Origin: Phallusia mammillata
Lineage: Eukaryota > Chordata > Ascidiacea > Phlebobranchia > Ascidiidae
Assembly (NCBI GenBank): GCA_003260075.1
Contig: QLIY01000234.1
Coordinates: 1 to 64,000, forward strand
Direction: 5' to 3'
Length of the DNA: 64,000 nt
Each line of letters starts with the position of its first letter. The stretch's first letter is position 1. The position numbers and the translations under genes are program-made. The notes under the pieces were generated by a model that saw only the letters and a program-made list of their open reading frames with translations, made no database searches and had not been told where the DNA came from. Below are positions 23,425 to 35,029 of the stretch, one piece after another.

Positions 23425-26400
23425 ATGATTAAAAAATTCAAAATGATTTTTCAAGCCGATTTTCTGGGTTTTTTCTTGTGTTTTTTGGTGCTTCTTGGAC
23501 AGGTACGTTTAGTTTTATTGTTCTGATTTTGAAAAACATTTTTAAACGACGTTTCGACGTCTTAGTTGAAACGTGTCCTCGGGACAATTACATACTTTGT
23601 ACCCTCTTGATGTTGTTAAGCATAAACTCGTAATAAACCTCTCGTAGAGCTGCATACTGGTACCAACAATCGTTCAATGTTATTATGTTGTGTCTGGAAT
23701 CTATAACTTTATTTTGTTCTGTGTTTTTTTCTTATTTTTGCAACTAAGCTTATATAATTATAAAACCATATTTTGTTTGGAAACACATCACCCTAAAATA
23801 GTTACCTGTGTGCTGTTGTATAAGATTTTCAGTAGGTTTGCCAAACATTCAAGCTTAAATAATTTTACTTTGCTGACCAATGATTACCTATGCCTGTATC
23901 AAGCACAGTTGTGTAGCCTGACAATTCATGAAACTTATTAAGCCAAGTTAAAGTAATATTATGATTCTGTTTTTTTTTTTTCTTCCTTAACAACCCCCCC
24001 CCCTTAAAGTAATTTTGTTTCTGTTTTCACAACTATTGATGCTATAGCGCGTCATAGAGTCGGTCAAGGTGTCAAATTGTCATGTTGTTGCATCACACCT
24101 TTAAAGAAACGTGTTCTGAACTGATCAAAAATTTCAAAATGATTTTTCAAGCCGATTTTTTGGGTTTTTTCTTGTGTTTTTTGGTGTTTCTTGGACAGGT
24201 ACGTTTTGTTCTATCTTCTTGATTTTGAAAAATAATTTTTACGACGTTCCGACGTCTTATTTTAAGCATTTTCTCAAGGTAATAACATACTTTGTACCTA
24301 CTCGGTGTTGTTAGGCATAAATCTGTAATAAACCAAGGCTACAGACAGGCACCAACAAGAATTCAATGTTATTATGTTATGTCTGGCATGTAACTGTTTT
24401 ATTTTTTTCTGTTTTTGTGCTTGCTAACAAAGCTTAATTCATTACATTAAGCTATTTTTTGATTGGAAATATATCATCCAAAAGTAGTAACCTGTGTGCT
24501 GTTGTATAAGTTTTACAGTAGGTTTGCCAACCAGTCAGGCTTAAACAAATTTACTTTGCTGAGCAATGATTAGCCATGCTATATCAAGTATAGGTATGTA
24601 GCCTGTTTGACAATTCATAAAACTTATTAAGCCAAGTTAAAGTGTTATTATTATTCTGTTTTTCTTACTAAACTAGAGCATCGGGGACAAGGAGGTTTGG
24701 AAAAATGAAGAGTGCCGTTTTAAGGTTAGTTGTGGTACATATATGTTAGTTTTTCCATCAGAACTTTTCAACAACTTGTAGGGCATTTTTTTACAAATAT
24801 GTTAAGGCTGCATGTGGCATTTATTTTGATACACGCTTTTTGTTGTTGTTCTTGTTCCAATATTAAGCACCTAATGCTGAAAATAAGTTGCTAAAACAAA
24901 CAAACTGTGGCTTTTAGAATGTTTAATGAATAACCTATTTTGTCAGAAAGCCTTGCCCGCCATCATCATGGATCCTAAAGGAGGTTCTTCAGGTTTTTGT
25001 CCCCCCCCCCCGATGTTTGGAAAAAGGGAGAATGCAGATTTAAAGTAAGTTGTGGTACATAAACTATTTTTCCATGAGAACTCTTTAAAGCATGCTATGA
25101 ACTTGTAAAAAGCATCTTTCAAAAAGTGTTAAGGCTGCATGTAACATAAATTTTATGCATTTTTGTTGCGGTTGTTGCTTCCAACATAAGGTACCTAATG
25201 TTGAAAATAACCTTAAAAAACAAATACTCTGTTGCATCCAGAATGTTTAGTGACCAAACATATTTTCTCAGAATGCCTTACCCAAAATCATCATGGGCCC
25301 TGGGGGAGGTTTTTCAGGATTTTGTCCCAGTAATTCTTTCTACGTGGAACGACTAAAAGCTTGTCAAGTATGTCCGAGAAAACATACGAACTGCTGCGAA
25401 AACACGCTGCCAAGATGCCACCGTCATGATATGTAAGTATATGCAGCAGTCAGTGACCCAAGCTACTGTGTGGGTTCTGGTTAGTGAACACTTTATTGGT
25501 TGAACAGTCGCGTTCTAGTTTGGTAGTTATCGACGGTTGACACTATGCATGCCTTTCCTAACCTTTTTAAGTTACAGCACACTACCTAGTTATATGATTG
25601 TTCGCAGGCAAACCTTGCATGATTAAAACGCACGAAATATTGTGTAGTGTTGTTGTGATGCGTTCTACTGCTTGGGATAAAAATCAAGATCAAATTGAGC
25701 TTCGAACGTTGTCACTATGCACCCCCCCCCCCAGTTATCGACGGTTGACACTATGCATGCCTTTCCTAACCTTTTTAAGTCACAGCACACTACCTAGTTA
25801 TATGACTGTTCGCAGGCAAACCTTGCATGATTAAAACGCACGAAATATTATGTAGTGTTGTTGTGATGCGTTCTACTGCTTGGGATAAAAATCAAGATCA
25901 AATTGAGCTTCGAACGTTGTCACTATGCACGTTTTTTTAAGGTTTGGTTTGGGTGACCGCTAAGTAGTTTTAAGAGACCGCAAGTGTTTCATTTAAATAC
26001 CAAAAAATAGCCATGTAGTTGCAAGTCCAAATTTTGGGAAACCGCTGGAGAAATTTTGGGGACCGTTTCGGTCCTCCAAAACACCTTTAAAAAAACACTG
26101 GAACTCACTCAAATCATTTTTTGTCACCAATTCCCAGAACACTGATTTGATACGGTCGTACTCTACAGAAAAGACGACACGCACTCAAACTATCTCTATT
26201 CAAACATAAGATAAACAAACATTTAATGTTGGAATTAGCCATGAAAGCTGATTACTATGCCATAGTACGCTAGGCCTATTGATTTACTGTAACGTGTTCA
26301 ATGGGCCAGCTTACAACGATGCTTTAATTTTTATATTTGCTGTTTAAATGTAAATCTAAAATGCCACACGCCTTCTGGCCCCCCCCCCCTCGTTGAGGTT

Positions 26401-27852
26401 ATCACATCGTACTTGAATAAGGTTGCAATAAAAAATGGTAGGGTCGTTTGACAACTCATACGTTTTATAAAATCACTTATTTCTTATTGCCAAGTGCCCC
26501 CCCCCCATTTTTTGTCACCAATTCCCAGAACACTGATTTGATACGGTCGTACTCCACAGAAAAGACGACACGCACTCAATCTATCTCTATTCAAACATAA
26601 GATCAACAAACATTCAATACTGGAATGACCTATGAAAGCTGATTACTATGCCATCGTACGCTAGGCCTATTGATTTACTGTAACGCCTTCAATGGGCCTG
26701 GCGTACTATGACAGCTTATAACAACGCTTTAATTTTTATATTTGCTGTTTAAATGTAAATCTAAGATGCCACACGCCTTCTGGAAGTATACAGTCGCCTA
26801 TTTTATTTTATTTTTTGCTGTACAGAAGTCACTGCAAACACCTGATCGCGTCTTCTGTCTTTACCACAACCACTTCCTACGGTACACCAAGCACGACCGT
26901 TACACACCCCCCCCCCGTCGTCCATTTTATTTTATTTTTGCTATGCAGAAGCGATTGCAAAGATCTGATCGCGTCTTCTGTCTTTACCACAACGACTTCC
27001 TACGGTACACCAAGCACGACCGTTACACCTTCGATCACAGACTCGACAACACCAACCCCAACCCCAACAGTAGATACCACTGTCAGTTCTACAACAAGTG
27101 AAACGCAGACGACATCATCGACTGTAAGTTTAGTTAAAACAAAAACACAAATATCGTTTTAATGCTGTTTGTACTTGGACAATTGAAATCACAAATCTTT
27201 CAGTAACAGTTTAGCTCATGCTACGAAGTCTGCACGTTTAGATACTAGCCATGACCTCAGGTTATAATTGATTTTTGAACTTTGATTTCGTGACAAGTAA
27301 AAACGAATTCTAACAAACGTAGAAGTAGTACAGGTGTCGGCAACCCCTGGAAAACGTTTTTTGATTTGCGATTTTTTATTCAATAACTTTTGGATACGTT
27401 CCCATTGCTATTTTCATGCCCAGTAATCTTAAAAACGATTCTACACGGACAAATCTGCTGTCTGATTCCTATTCAAATCATAAGCCACAAACCACTGTTA
27501 TACGAAATTGTTGGCTCGTTGAGGTTATCACATCGTACTTGAATAAGGTTGCAATAAAAAATTGTAGGGTCGTTTGAGAACTCATACGTTTTTTAAAATC
27601 ACTTATTTCTTATTGCCAAGTAACGTCTTCCACCAAATAACTAAAATCTCATTGCTACAGCAGCCGAACACAAGCACATCACCTGTTGCTCCAAATACAA
27701 CTACAGCAAAACCGAAAACCTCACATGCGGATTCGAGTGGAGGAAATGAAACTGGAAAACTAGTGTTAATAATTTGCATTTCTGGCACTGTCCTTGTGGT
27801 TTTAGTTGCTATGGTTTACTACTGGATTAGAAAACGCTGTTGCAAAACCTGA
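23425..27852 (+). CDS. Array locus D: composite Cys-rich receptor-like gene, tail cut by a nonsense codon
   Basis: Signal-peptide exon at 23443-23502 (ATG also in frame at 23425) and a second copy at 24139-24198; exon 2 at 24677-24724 (KEVWKNEECRFK) and a cut copy 25012-25044 (DVWKKGECRFK); Cys-module exon cut at 24947-25000 and complete at 25272-25432 (CPSNSFY, KACQVC, TNCCENTLPRC); stalk exon cut at 26826-26906 and complete at 26949-27123; last exon 27661-27852. The copied exons differ by several residues, so two paralogues may be merged. The last exon encodes the helix and RKRCCKT, then TGA where C and E have TGG (Trp). The frame beyond the stop still reads NPIYIEVPNYQNYM to a second stop. 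As written the product has almost no cytoplasmic tail: a decoy-like form, a young pseudogene, or a sequencing error. Confidence 0.7.
25931..26096. mobile_element. Short MITE with GTTTTTTTAAGG ends, in the D locus intron
   Basis: Begins GTTTTTTTAAGGTTT and ends CCTTTAAAAAAAC, with inner CCGCAAGTGTTTCATTTAAA. It is the reverse orientation of the element at 331-498. The adjacent repeated segment ending at 25721 suggests that the element is young or polymorphic. Confidence 0.75.
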
Positions 27853-30491
27853 CAAAAAAAGCAAAATCCTGTGGTTAATCCAATTTACATAGAGGTTCCA
27901 AATTATCAAAACTATATGTAAGTTATAGAGTATGGACAGTGCACACTGACTTCGAATTATAAGGCTAGTATCCCCCCTTTTGTTGGCAGTAAACTGATTG
28001 TGCTTTACCATCTCATCATGTTTGTTGTAAAATCAAACATTTAACGTGTAGTGTCTTAAACTTTGCTGTACTTTTCTTTAAACAGCTTGCGGATTTTAAA
28101 ACGCCCTCATAGATTGAAAAAAATCTCGGTTAAGTTGAGACACTGACACCAGTGAGTTACTTAAGGTTTTATGCTAGAAGTAGTCAGAATATTACGAAAG
28201 TCATTGACCAAATTGCTTATGTGGTACGGATAAAGGCATATAAGGCCGAATTTCCCTCGTTGCTACATTCTTTTGCAATTGTCCATTTTTTTGTTTTTTT
28301 ATTGTTGCACGCGCCTTTGGGAGACGCGTTGAGAACATCCGCTTTAGTGTATTTCAAATAATTTCCGTTTTTTAGATTCCAGTTCAGGACACTTTACATT
28401 GCGACTGTGTTGTTCCAAATTCCAAATTGTACTACTTCTGTGCTGTACTACCTAATCGAAGCACGGTTCACTCGTTGTTGATGAACAAAGTTGTGTGTGT
28501 AACATGCCTCTTTTACACTATTTTATTGCATCTACAACTGCTTTACGCCTTTACCGCCCGGAGATCAAGTGTTTTTTTCCATTGCACAGTGTTGTGTGTT
28601 GTGTAGTTGCAATCAACGTACACAAAATCGTTTTAAGGTTACTGGATGTTGCACTAGTGTGTAGATAATAATGCATTTTGTGGTAAGTGTTTGACAAATG
28701 TACTGGTGCTCTAGTATACTGTGTTTCAACTTCTTATCACCTGTTCGAGCTATCGAATCTTAAGGAATTTGCACCTGAATTGCACAACACTGCGTACAAG
28801 TTGGTTTTTACTATTTCCTAAATCAAGTGTTTTTGAGGTACACAGTATCGTTTATTGCTGATGTTCTTTACCTATATCGTACTTGAAAGCCATCGTACAC
28901 AGATATATGATCAATGAAAATGAAAGGACACTATTTACGGTTGTTAACGTTTTATGAATGCTTTCCGCTTAATACTTCATCTACTTGTGTAAAACTTTTT
29001 GTTTAACCGATGATCTAACCCTTTTGCAAAATGTCCCCCTTTATAGGTTTTAACACAAACAGAACCGATATGTAAACACATTTTTGCCCTAAATGATTTG
29101 CTTACATTGCCGACAGTATTGTTTAGATTTATTTTTTTGCGTGTCAATAGATCTGTCTTAATTTATTTTGTTATATTTACGCCTAATTGATCAAATTTGT
29201 AACGTATTACACTAATATATTTATTCTGTTGTTTATTCGATCAACATATAAATTCGTTTTTTTCGCAAATTTTTAAAAGATTTTTTTCGAAACCTTTAGT
29301 AAAAGTTTTAATTATAGTCCTAGAATTTTATCTAGAACCTATATTTCATGAGTGCAGTAAGATAATAAAATACAACAGGAACCGACCACTGTTTGCATAA
29401 CTTAATTAAACAGTACAGCGTTGGATTTGGTATTACAAAAGTTACTGTGAAACATTCAAGCAATAAAAAACATCGTCTTTGGGGCAAAAGATTTATCACA
29501 TATCATTAAAGGTTGTGTTTTTGTGACAATACTTTGGCCTGACAATTTAACCTGCTTTAAATATTTTTACGTAAACCACACAGGGTCGTGGATTTTACAC
29601 CCCGGAAATCGCTAATAGACAATAAAACTCTATGTTATATTTCAGTGGGTTATTGGCTTATTTCAACATGCCCTTGACCGTTGGTCAGTGCAAACACTAA
29701 TGGGCTAGCCCAGAAAAGAAATCGCTTGCATATATTGTATAGTTTAAATTTTTTAGTTTCTTTCCGAAAATGTGTGTGTTGCGAATTTAGATTCAGGTAA
29801 TCTTGTTTTAAATAGAAATAGCACAGAGCAAGATCCAGAGCCTCAATCGTTATCAGTACGAAGTAGAGCTTAAGGTAATAACTCACGTTTGGTAAATACC
29901 GATAAGTGACGTAAAGAGCACAGTTGTTTTAATAACCAGTTAGAAAAGGATTTTACCCCCCCCCCGGGAACGTTAATTTAGCTTTGCGTCTTGTTGTTTG
30001 TTTAGGTAGCGATTGTTTAATTATTAGAGTCAGATAAGCGGAGTGTTTCTATTGTCTACCCACTGGGTCAGTACAACCCACACCAGACAAAGTTTGCTGA
30101 ATACCGATAAGTGAAGTAAAGAGCACAGTTATTTTAATAACCAGTTAGAAAAGGATTTTGATCTAAATTTAAGGTTAGGAACTGAGTTTTAAAGTTAGTT
30201 TAAATGTTATTGTTATTATAAAACCTCACCCCAACCCTAACATCCCTAACCTTTCACAGAGGTTTGATTTTTAATATTCGCCGATGCTCTTTGCTTCACC
30301 GGTCCGGATGTAGCAAACTTTTGCGTCATTTTTTTCATGTCGCTCTCTATTGCGAAAGAGCTGAAACGTGTTTTCAAATGAAACAAACAATGTTTTTTCG
30401 AGTCCCCCCCCCCCGGTCCGGATGTAGCAAACTTTTGCGTCATTTTTTTCATGTCGCTCTCGATTGCGAAAGAGCTGAAACGTGTTTTCAA
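27853..30491. other. Intergenic DNA between the D locus and gene E
   Basis: First 1.8 kb is the repeated family flank, without the hAT element seen at 17391. Around the tracts at 29956 and 30404 there are duplicated pieces: 29897-29955 recurs at 30104-30157, and the region just before gene E exon 1 occurs twice (30297-30403 and 30415-30525), so the first copy holds a cut version of exon 1. No separate gene seen. Confidence 0.65.
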
Positions 30492-31993
30492 ATGAAACGA
30501 ACAATGTTTTTTCGAGCTGATTTTCTTGGTCTTTTCTTGTGTTTTTTGGTGCTTTTTGTACAGGTACGTTTTGTTTTATCTTCTCGATTTTGGAAAACAA
30601 CTTTTAACGACGTTCCGACGTTTTCTTTTAAGCGATTCCTCAGGATAATGTCATACATTTAATCCTCTTACTGTTTTTAAGCATAAATCTGTAATAAACC
30701 AAGGCTGCAGACTGGTACCAACAAGCATTCAATGTTAGAACGTTATGTTTGGCATGTAACTGTTTTATTTATGTCTGTTTTTTGTGCTTGGAAACAAAGC
30801 CCAGTTCATTATAAAACTATCTTTTGAATGGAAATACATCACCCAAAGTAGTAACCTGTGTGCTGTTGTATAAGATTTTCAGTAGGTTTGCCAAACAGTC
30901 AGGCTTAAACAAATTTACTTTGCTGAGCAATGATTAGCTACGCTACATCAAGCATATGTGTGTAACCTTGCAGTTTATAAAGCATTTGCAAAGCATTCAA
31001 GTCAATGTAGAAATATGATTCTGTTTTTCTTTCTAAACCAGAGCATGGCTGACAAAGATGTTTGGAAAAATGAAGAGTGCCAATTTGAGGTTAGTTGTGG
31101 TACATAAACTTTAGTATTTCTATCAACACTTTTCAAAACATGCTATGAACTTGTAGAGGTCAACTTTCTTATACTGTCAAGGATGTCATTTGGCATAAAT
31201 TTCTATTTATGCTTTTTGTTGCGGTTGTTTCTTCCAATATCAAGTACTTAATGTTGAAAATAACTTGCTAAAACAAATAAACTGTGGCATGAAGGATGTT
31301 TAGTGACCAAACATATTTTCTCAGAATGCCATTCCCCAAATCATCATGGGTCCTAAAGGAGGTTCTTCAGGTTTTTGTTCGGGTGATTCGTTCTACGTAG
31401 CCACAGAAAAAGCTTGTCAAGTATGTCCGGAAAAACATACAAACTGCTGCGAAAACACGTTACCAGGATGTTATTATCATGATATGTAAGTATAAGCAGC
31501 AGTAAGCATACCGCAGCTACTGTGTGGGGTTCTGGTTTGTGAACACTTTATTGGTTGAACAGTTGCGTTCTAGTCTAGTAAGTTAGTTTCTGCAGTTAAC
31601 ACTATGCATGCCTTTCCTAACCCTTTTTAAGCTATCCTACTGCACACTCGCAAATTACATTTTTTGTTCGCAGGCAACCTTGCAAGATTAAAACGCACAA
31701 ATATGTAAAGAACTTGTATTGTAGAGTTGCTGTGATCCGCAATACAACTTGTGACAAAAAAGTTCTATCGTTATCACTCATGTCCGTTTTGTGACCAATT
31801 GATACGGTTTTTAAATTGATACAGTTGTACTCTGCAGAAGAGCTTACACTCGAACTATTTCTTTTGAAGATAAGATAAACAAATGTGCAATACTGGGATC
31901 AGACCTGAAAGGGTTCATGTAGATCACTCAGCCTAAAAATGATGCTTTATTTTCCATATTTGCTGTTTAAATATAAAACTAAGATTCCACAAG

Positions 31994-32092
<99 letters not shown>

Positions 32093-33493
32093 TTTTTTTT
32101 TGCTATGCAGAAGCGATTGCAAAGACTTGATCTCGACTTCTGCCATTACCACAACGACACCCTACGTTACACCAAGCACGACCGTTACACCTCCGACCAC
32201 GCACTCGACAACATCAACCCCAATAGCAGATGTCACAGTCAGTTCCACAACAAGTGAAACGCAGACGGCATCGATTGTAAGTTCAGTTGAGGGGTCGGCC
32301 ACCTTTTGCATGCAGCGGGCCAAAATTAAGATTTGCCAAGCCCCAGCGGGCCGTATGATTTTTTACCTTTTAATTGCGTTTAATGCTAGTCATGTTGTTG
32401 AAACTCTCGAATACAGGCAGCTTATTTTGATGGGGAATGTCCCGGTATTCGCCAAAGCAACGGACTATGAAAAAATGAACAAAATTTGGTCATATTCTGT
32501 TACCTTCCCTAACCTGTCTTAACACTTATTTTAAAAACTGGATAAAAAGCGATAACCCTGCCCAACACGATAATAAATAAATAACCAGTCGCGACCATGG
32601 CAGCAAAAGTTTCCGTAATTTCCCACCGGCCGTTGGTTGCCGACTCCTGGTTTATTTAAACAAAAAGAGAGATATCGTCTTAAAGCTGCTTGTACTTGGA
32701 CATTTGAAATCACAAATCTTTCAATGACATTATAGCCGAAGTCATCACGTTTAGGTAAAAGCCATACATTTCCTGACAAGTAAAACGAATTCCAACAAAC
32801 GTATAATAAAGTAGTACAGGTGTCGGAAACGATTTTTGATTTGCAATTTGTTATTCAAGAACTTTTGATCTGTTAACTATTCCTTGTCTTCATGATGAAT
32901 GATCTTAAAAACCAAATTTACACGGACGAATTTATCCGCTTTCTGATTGCTATTGAAATCAGATGCTGCGAACCAATATTGCACGAAATGGTTGGCACGG
33001 AGGCATTAAAAATGTGGTTATGGCCGTTTGATAACTCAAACATTTTAGAAATAGGCAATTTTTTTATCTCTAACAAGCGTCTTCCACTAAATAATTGTTA
33101 TCTCTTCTCTTCAGCAGCCGAACACAAGCACATCACCTGTTGCCCCAAATACAACAACAGCAAAACCGAAAACCTCACATGCGGATTCGAGTGGAGGAAT
33201 TGAAACCCGTACACTAGTGTTAGGAATTGCCCCCCCCCCGCACATCACCTGTTGCCCCAAATACAACAACAGCAAAACCGAAAACCTTACATGCCGATTC
33301 GAGTGGAGGAATTGAAACCCGTACACTAGTGTTAAGAATTTGTATTTCTGTCACTGCTGTGCTTGTGGTTTCAGCTATTGTGGTTTACTTCTGCAGGCAG
33401 TGGATTAAAAAACGCTGCTGCAAAACCTGGCAAAAAGAGCAAAATGCCATGATCAACCCAGTTTATATAGGCATTCCAAATTATCAAATCTAA
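30492..33493 (+). CDS. Array gene E: single-module Cys-rich type I membrane protein with NPxY-like tail
   Basis: Exons: 30504-30563 (MFFRADFLGLFLCFLVLFVQ; an in-frame ATG at 30492 adds MKRT), 31042-31089 (SMADKDVWKNEECQFE), 31325-31485 (Cys module FCSGDSFY, KACQVC, TNCCENTLPGC), 32111-32276 (Thr-rich stalk), and the last exon, which occurs as a cut copy 33115-33229 and as 33240-33493 joined by a 10-C tract. The complete copy encodes SPVAPNTTTAKPKT, a helix with LVLRICISVTAVLVVSAIVV, KKRCCKTWQKEQN and the C terminus NPVYIGIPNYQI. NPVY is a canonical NPxY and YIGI a YxxI, suggesting endocytic sorting or PTB/SH2 docking. The spacing of the Cys module C-x12-C-x2-C equals that of BCMA as I recall it. 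A MITE sits directly after the stalk-exon donor. Confidence 0.8.
31994..32092. other. Long poly-C tract, 99 nt, before gene E exon 4
   Basis: The longest tract. It begins after CCACAAG (CCACACG in the D locus) and ends just before the poly-T and acceptor of the stalk exon at 32111. The paralogous D sequence at this point is only about 35 bases of normal intron. Confidence 0.75.
32290..32649. mobile_element. hAT-like MITE in gene E intron 4
   Basis: Ends AGGGGTCGGCCACC and GGTTGCCGACTCCT are inverted repeats matching at about 12 of 14. It begins 13 bases after the exon 4 end, so the donor GTAAG is kept. The paralogous introns of C (20152) and D (27124) lack it. Contains GCGGGCC-type inner sequence common in hAT MITEs. 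Confidence 0.78.
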
Positions 33494-35029
33494 TTGTAAG
33501 CTATAGAGTATGGAGGATGTGCACTGTATCGACCTATAAGGTCCCATCAGTGCAGCTGGTGACGAGTGATCGGCTAGTATCCCCCAGTTTGTTGGGATTA
33601 AACTGATTGTGCATTACCATATTAGCTTTTTGTGTGTAAAATTAAACCCCTATAGGAGGTATGTCTTAAACATTTCTGTATACCTTTCGCTTGTAGATTT
33701 TAAAACGCCGCCAAAATATCTCAGTTAAGTTTAAACACTGACACCAGAGTATTACGAAAACAATTGACCTAATTGCATATGTTGGCATAATAAAGGAATG
33801 CATGGCCGAATTTTGCATTTCGCTATCCTCCGCTTGTCAGATTTATTCCGACAACCCTCAAATCTCTATTTATTCGGTTATCTCATATTGTGATTGTGTT
33901 GTAATTCCAAATTATACTATTTTTGATCCGTAATATCCAATTGAAGCAGGTTTTACTCGTCTTCAATGAACAAAGTTGTGCAAGTAACAAAGCTCTTTTT
34001 CTCGCCCATTCTTCTTTTTGTTTTACTCGCCTGCAGATGAAGTGTTTATTCGATAATGCACTATTTGTCTATTTGTCAAACGTACACAAAATGACGTATT
34101 AATGCAAATGCGTTCTGTACTACCTGTAGTGTGTAGGTAAATAATATTGCCATTGGCGAGATTATTCGTTTTGTTTTAAGAACAAAAATTAAAATGACAT
34201 TGGTCCTCTGCCACATAGTATTTTATTTGTGGTCGCTTTCATTTGCCCTTTCTTGTGCCATCTTTGTCGAAAAGAACAAATGTTATTTTCAACGCATCAT
34301 TTCGTAGCCAATTATGTAGTACATATGTATAGTGGGTTTTTTTTCCATTTTTCCATAACACACTGCTTTGATAGGCTTATTGTAGTTGTTTTTTTTAATA
34401 GTATTATCCGTGGTGCAGTATTTGCTTAATATTTTGACTTTAAAATAAATAATAATACACACACGCTTGCAACTGTGTTCGAGTGATTTTGACAAAAACT
34501 CTAATTAGCAGAAACGAAAACAGTTTTGACAATAAAAAAATTTATCCGTAATTATATTCAAAATTTTTAAATGCTCGTTTTAAACAGAGCAAAAAAAGAG
34601 CCAATATTTGTATAAAACATGAAGTTTCGACAACACTTTTGTCATCGTCAGGCCGTCTGAATCAATTCTGCGAACACTGCTGTGTCGCAACCAAACACAA
34701 ACAAGGATAGCGCGTTGGCCCAACAAATTCAAATAAGACACCATCATAGGAGGGGAGTGCAACCAGTATCAAAAGGTATTAAAAAAACTTTTCAGTTTCA
34801 AAGCAAAACTAGGTTTTCCACGTCATTTTGGGTTTAGACGTTAAGCACTGTGCTATATCGCAACATGTGCTAAACGCATTGCGCAATACTTGGACTTGGG
34901 ATGTTTTGGAGGTCTTTTTGAGGGAAATTCCCTGGTGTTTTTGGGGTGACTGCCGTCAATGGTGACTAGCAATTTACCGAGGACAAGCTTGGCATTTCTT
35001 TTCCTGCTTTTGATCAACCTGCTTTTGAG
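33494..35029. other. Intergenic DNA between genes E and F
   Basis: First 0.6 kb is the repeated family flank (compare 21190-21800). The rest is AT-rich and not recognisably repeated. No gene or tract seen. Confidence 0.6.

Noticed and set aside
28152-28361. Hydrophobic open frame after the D locus
   Set aside because: No signal-exon context, no similarity to family exons, and not kept in the other flanks.
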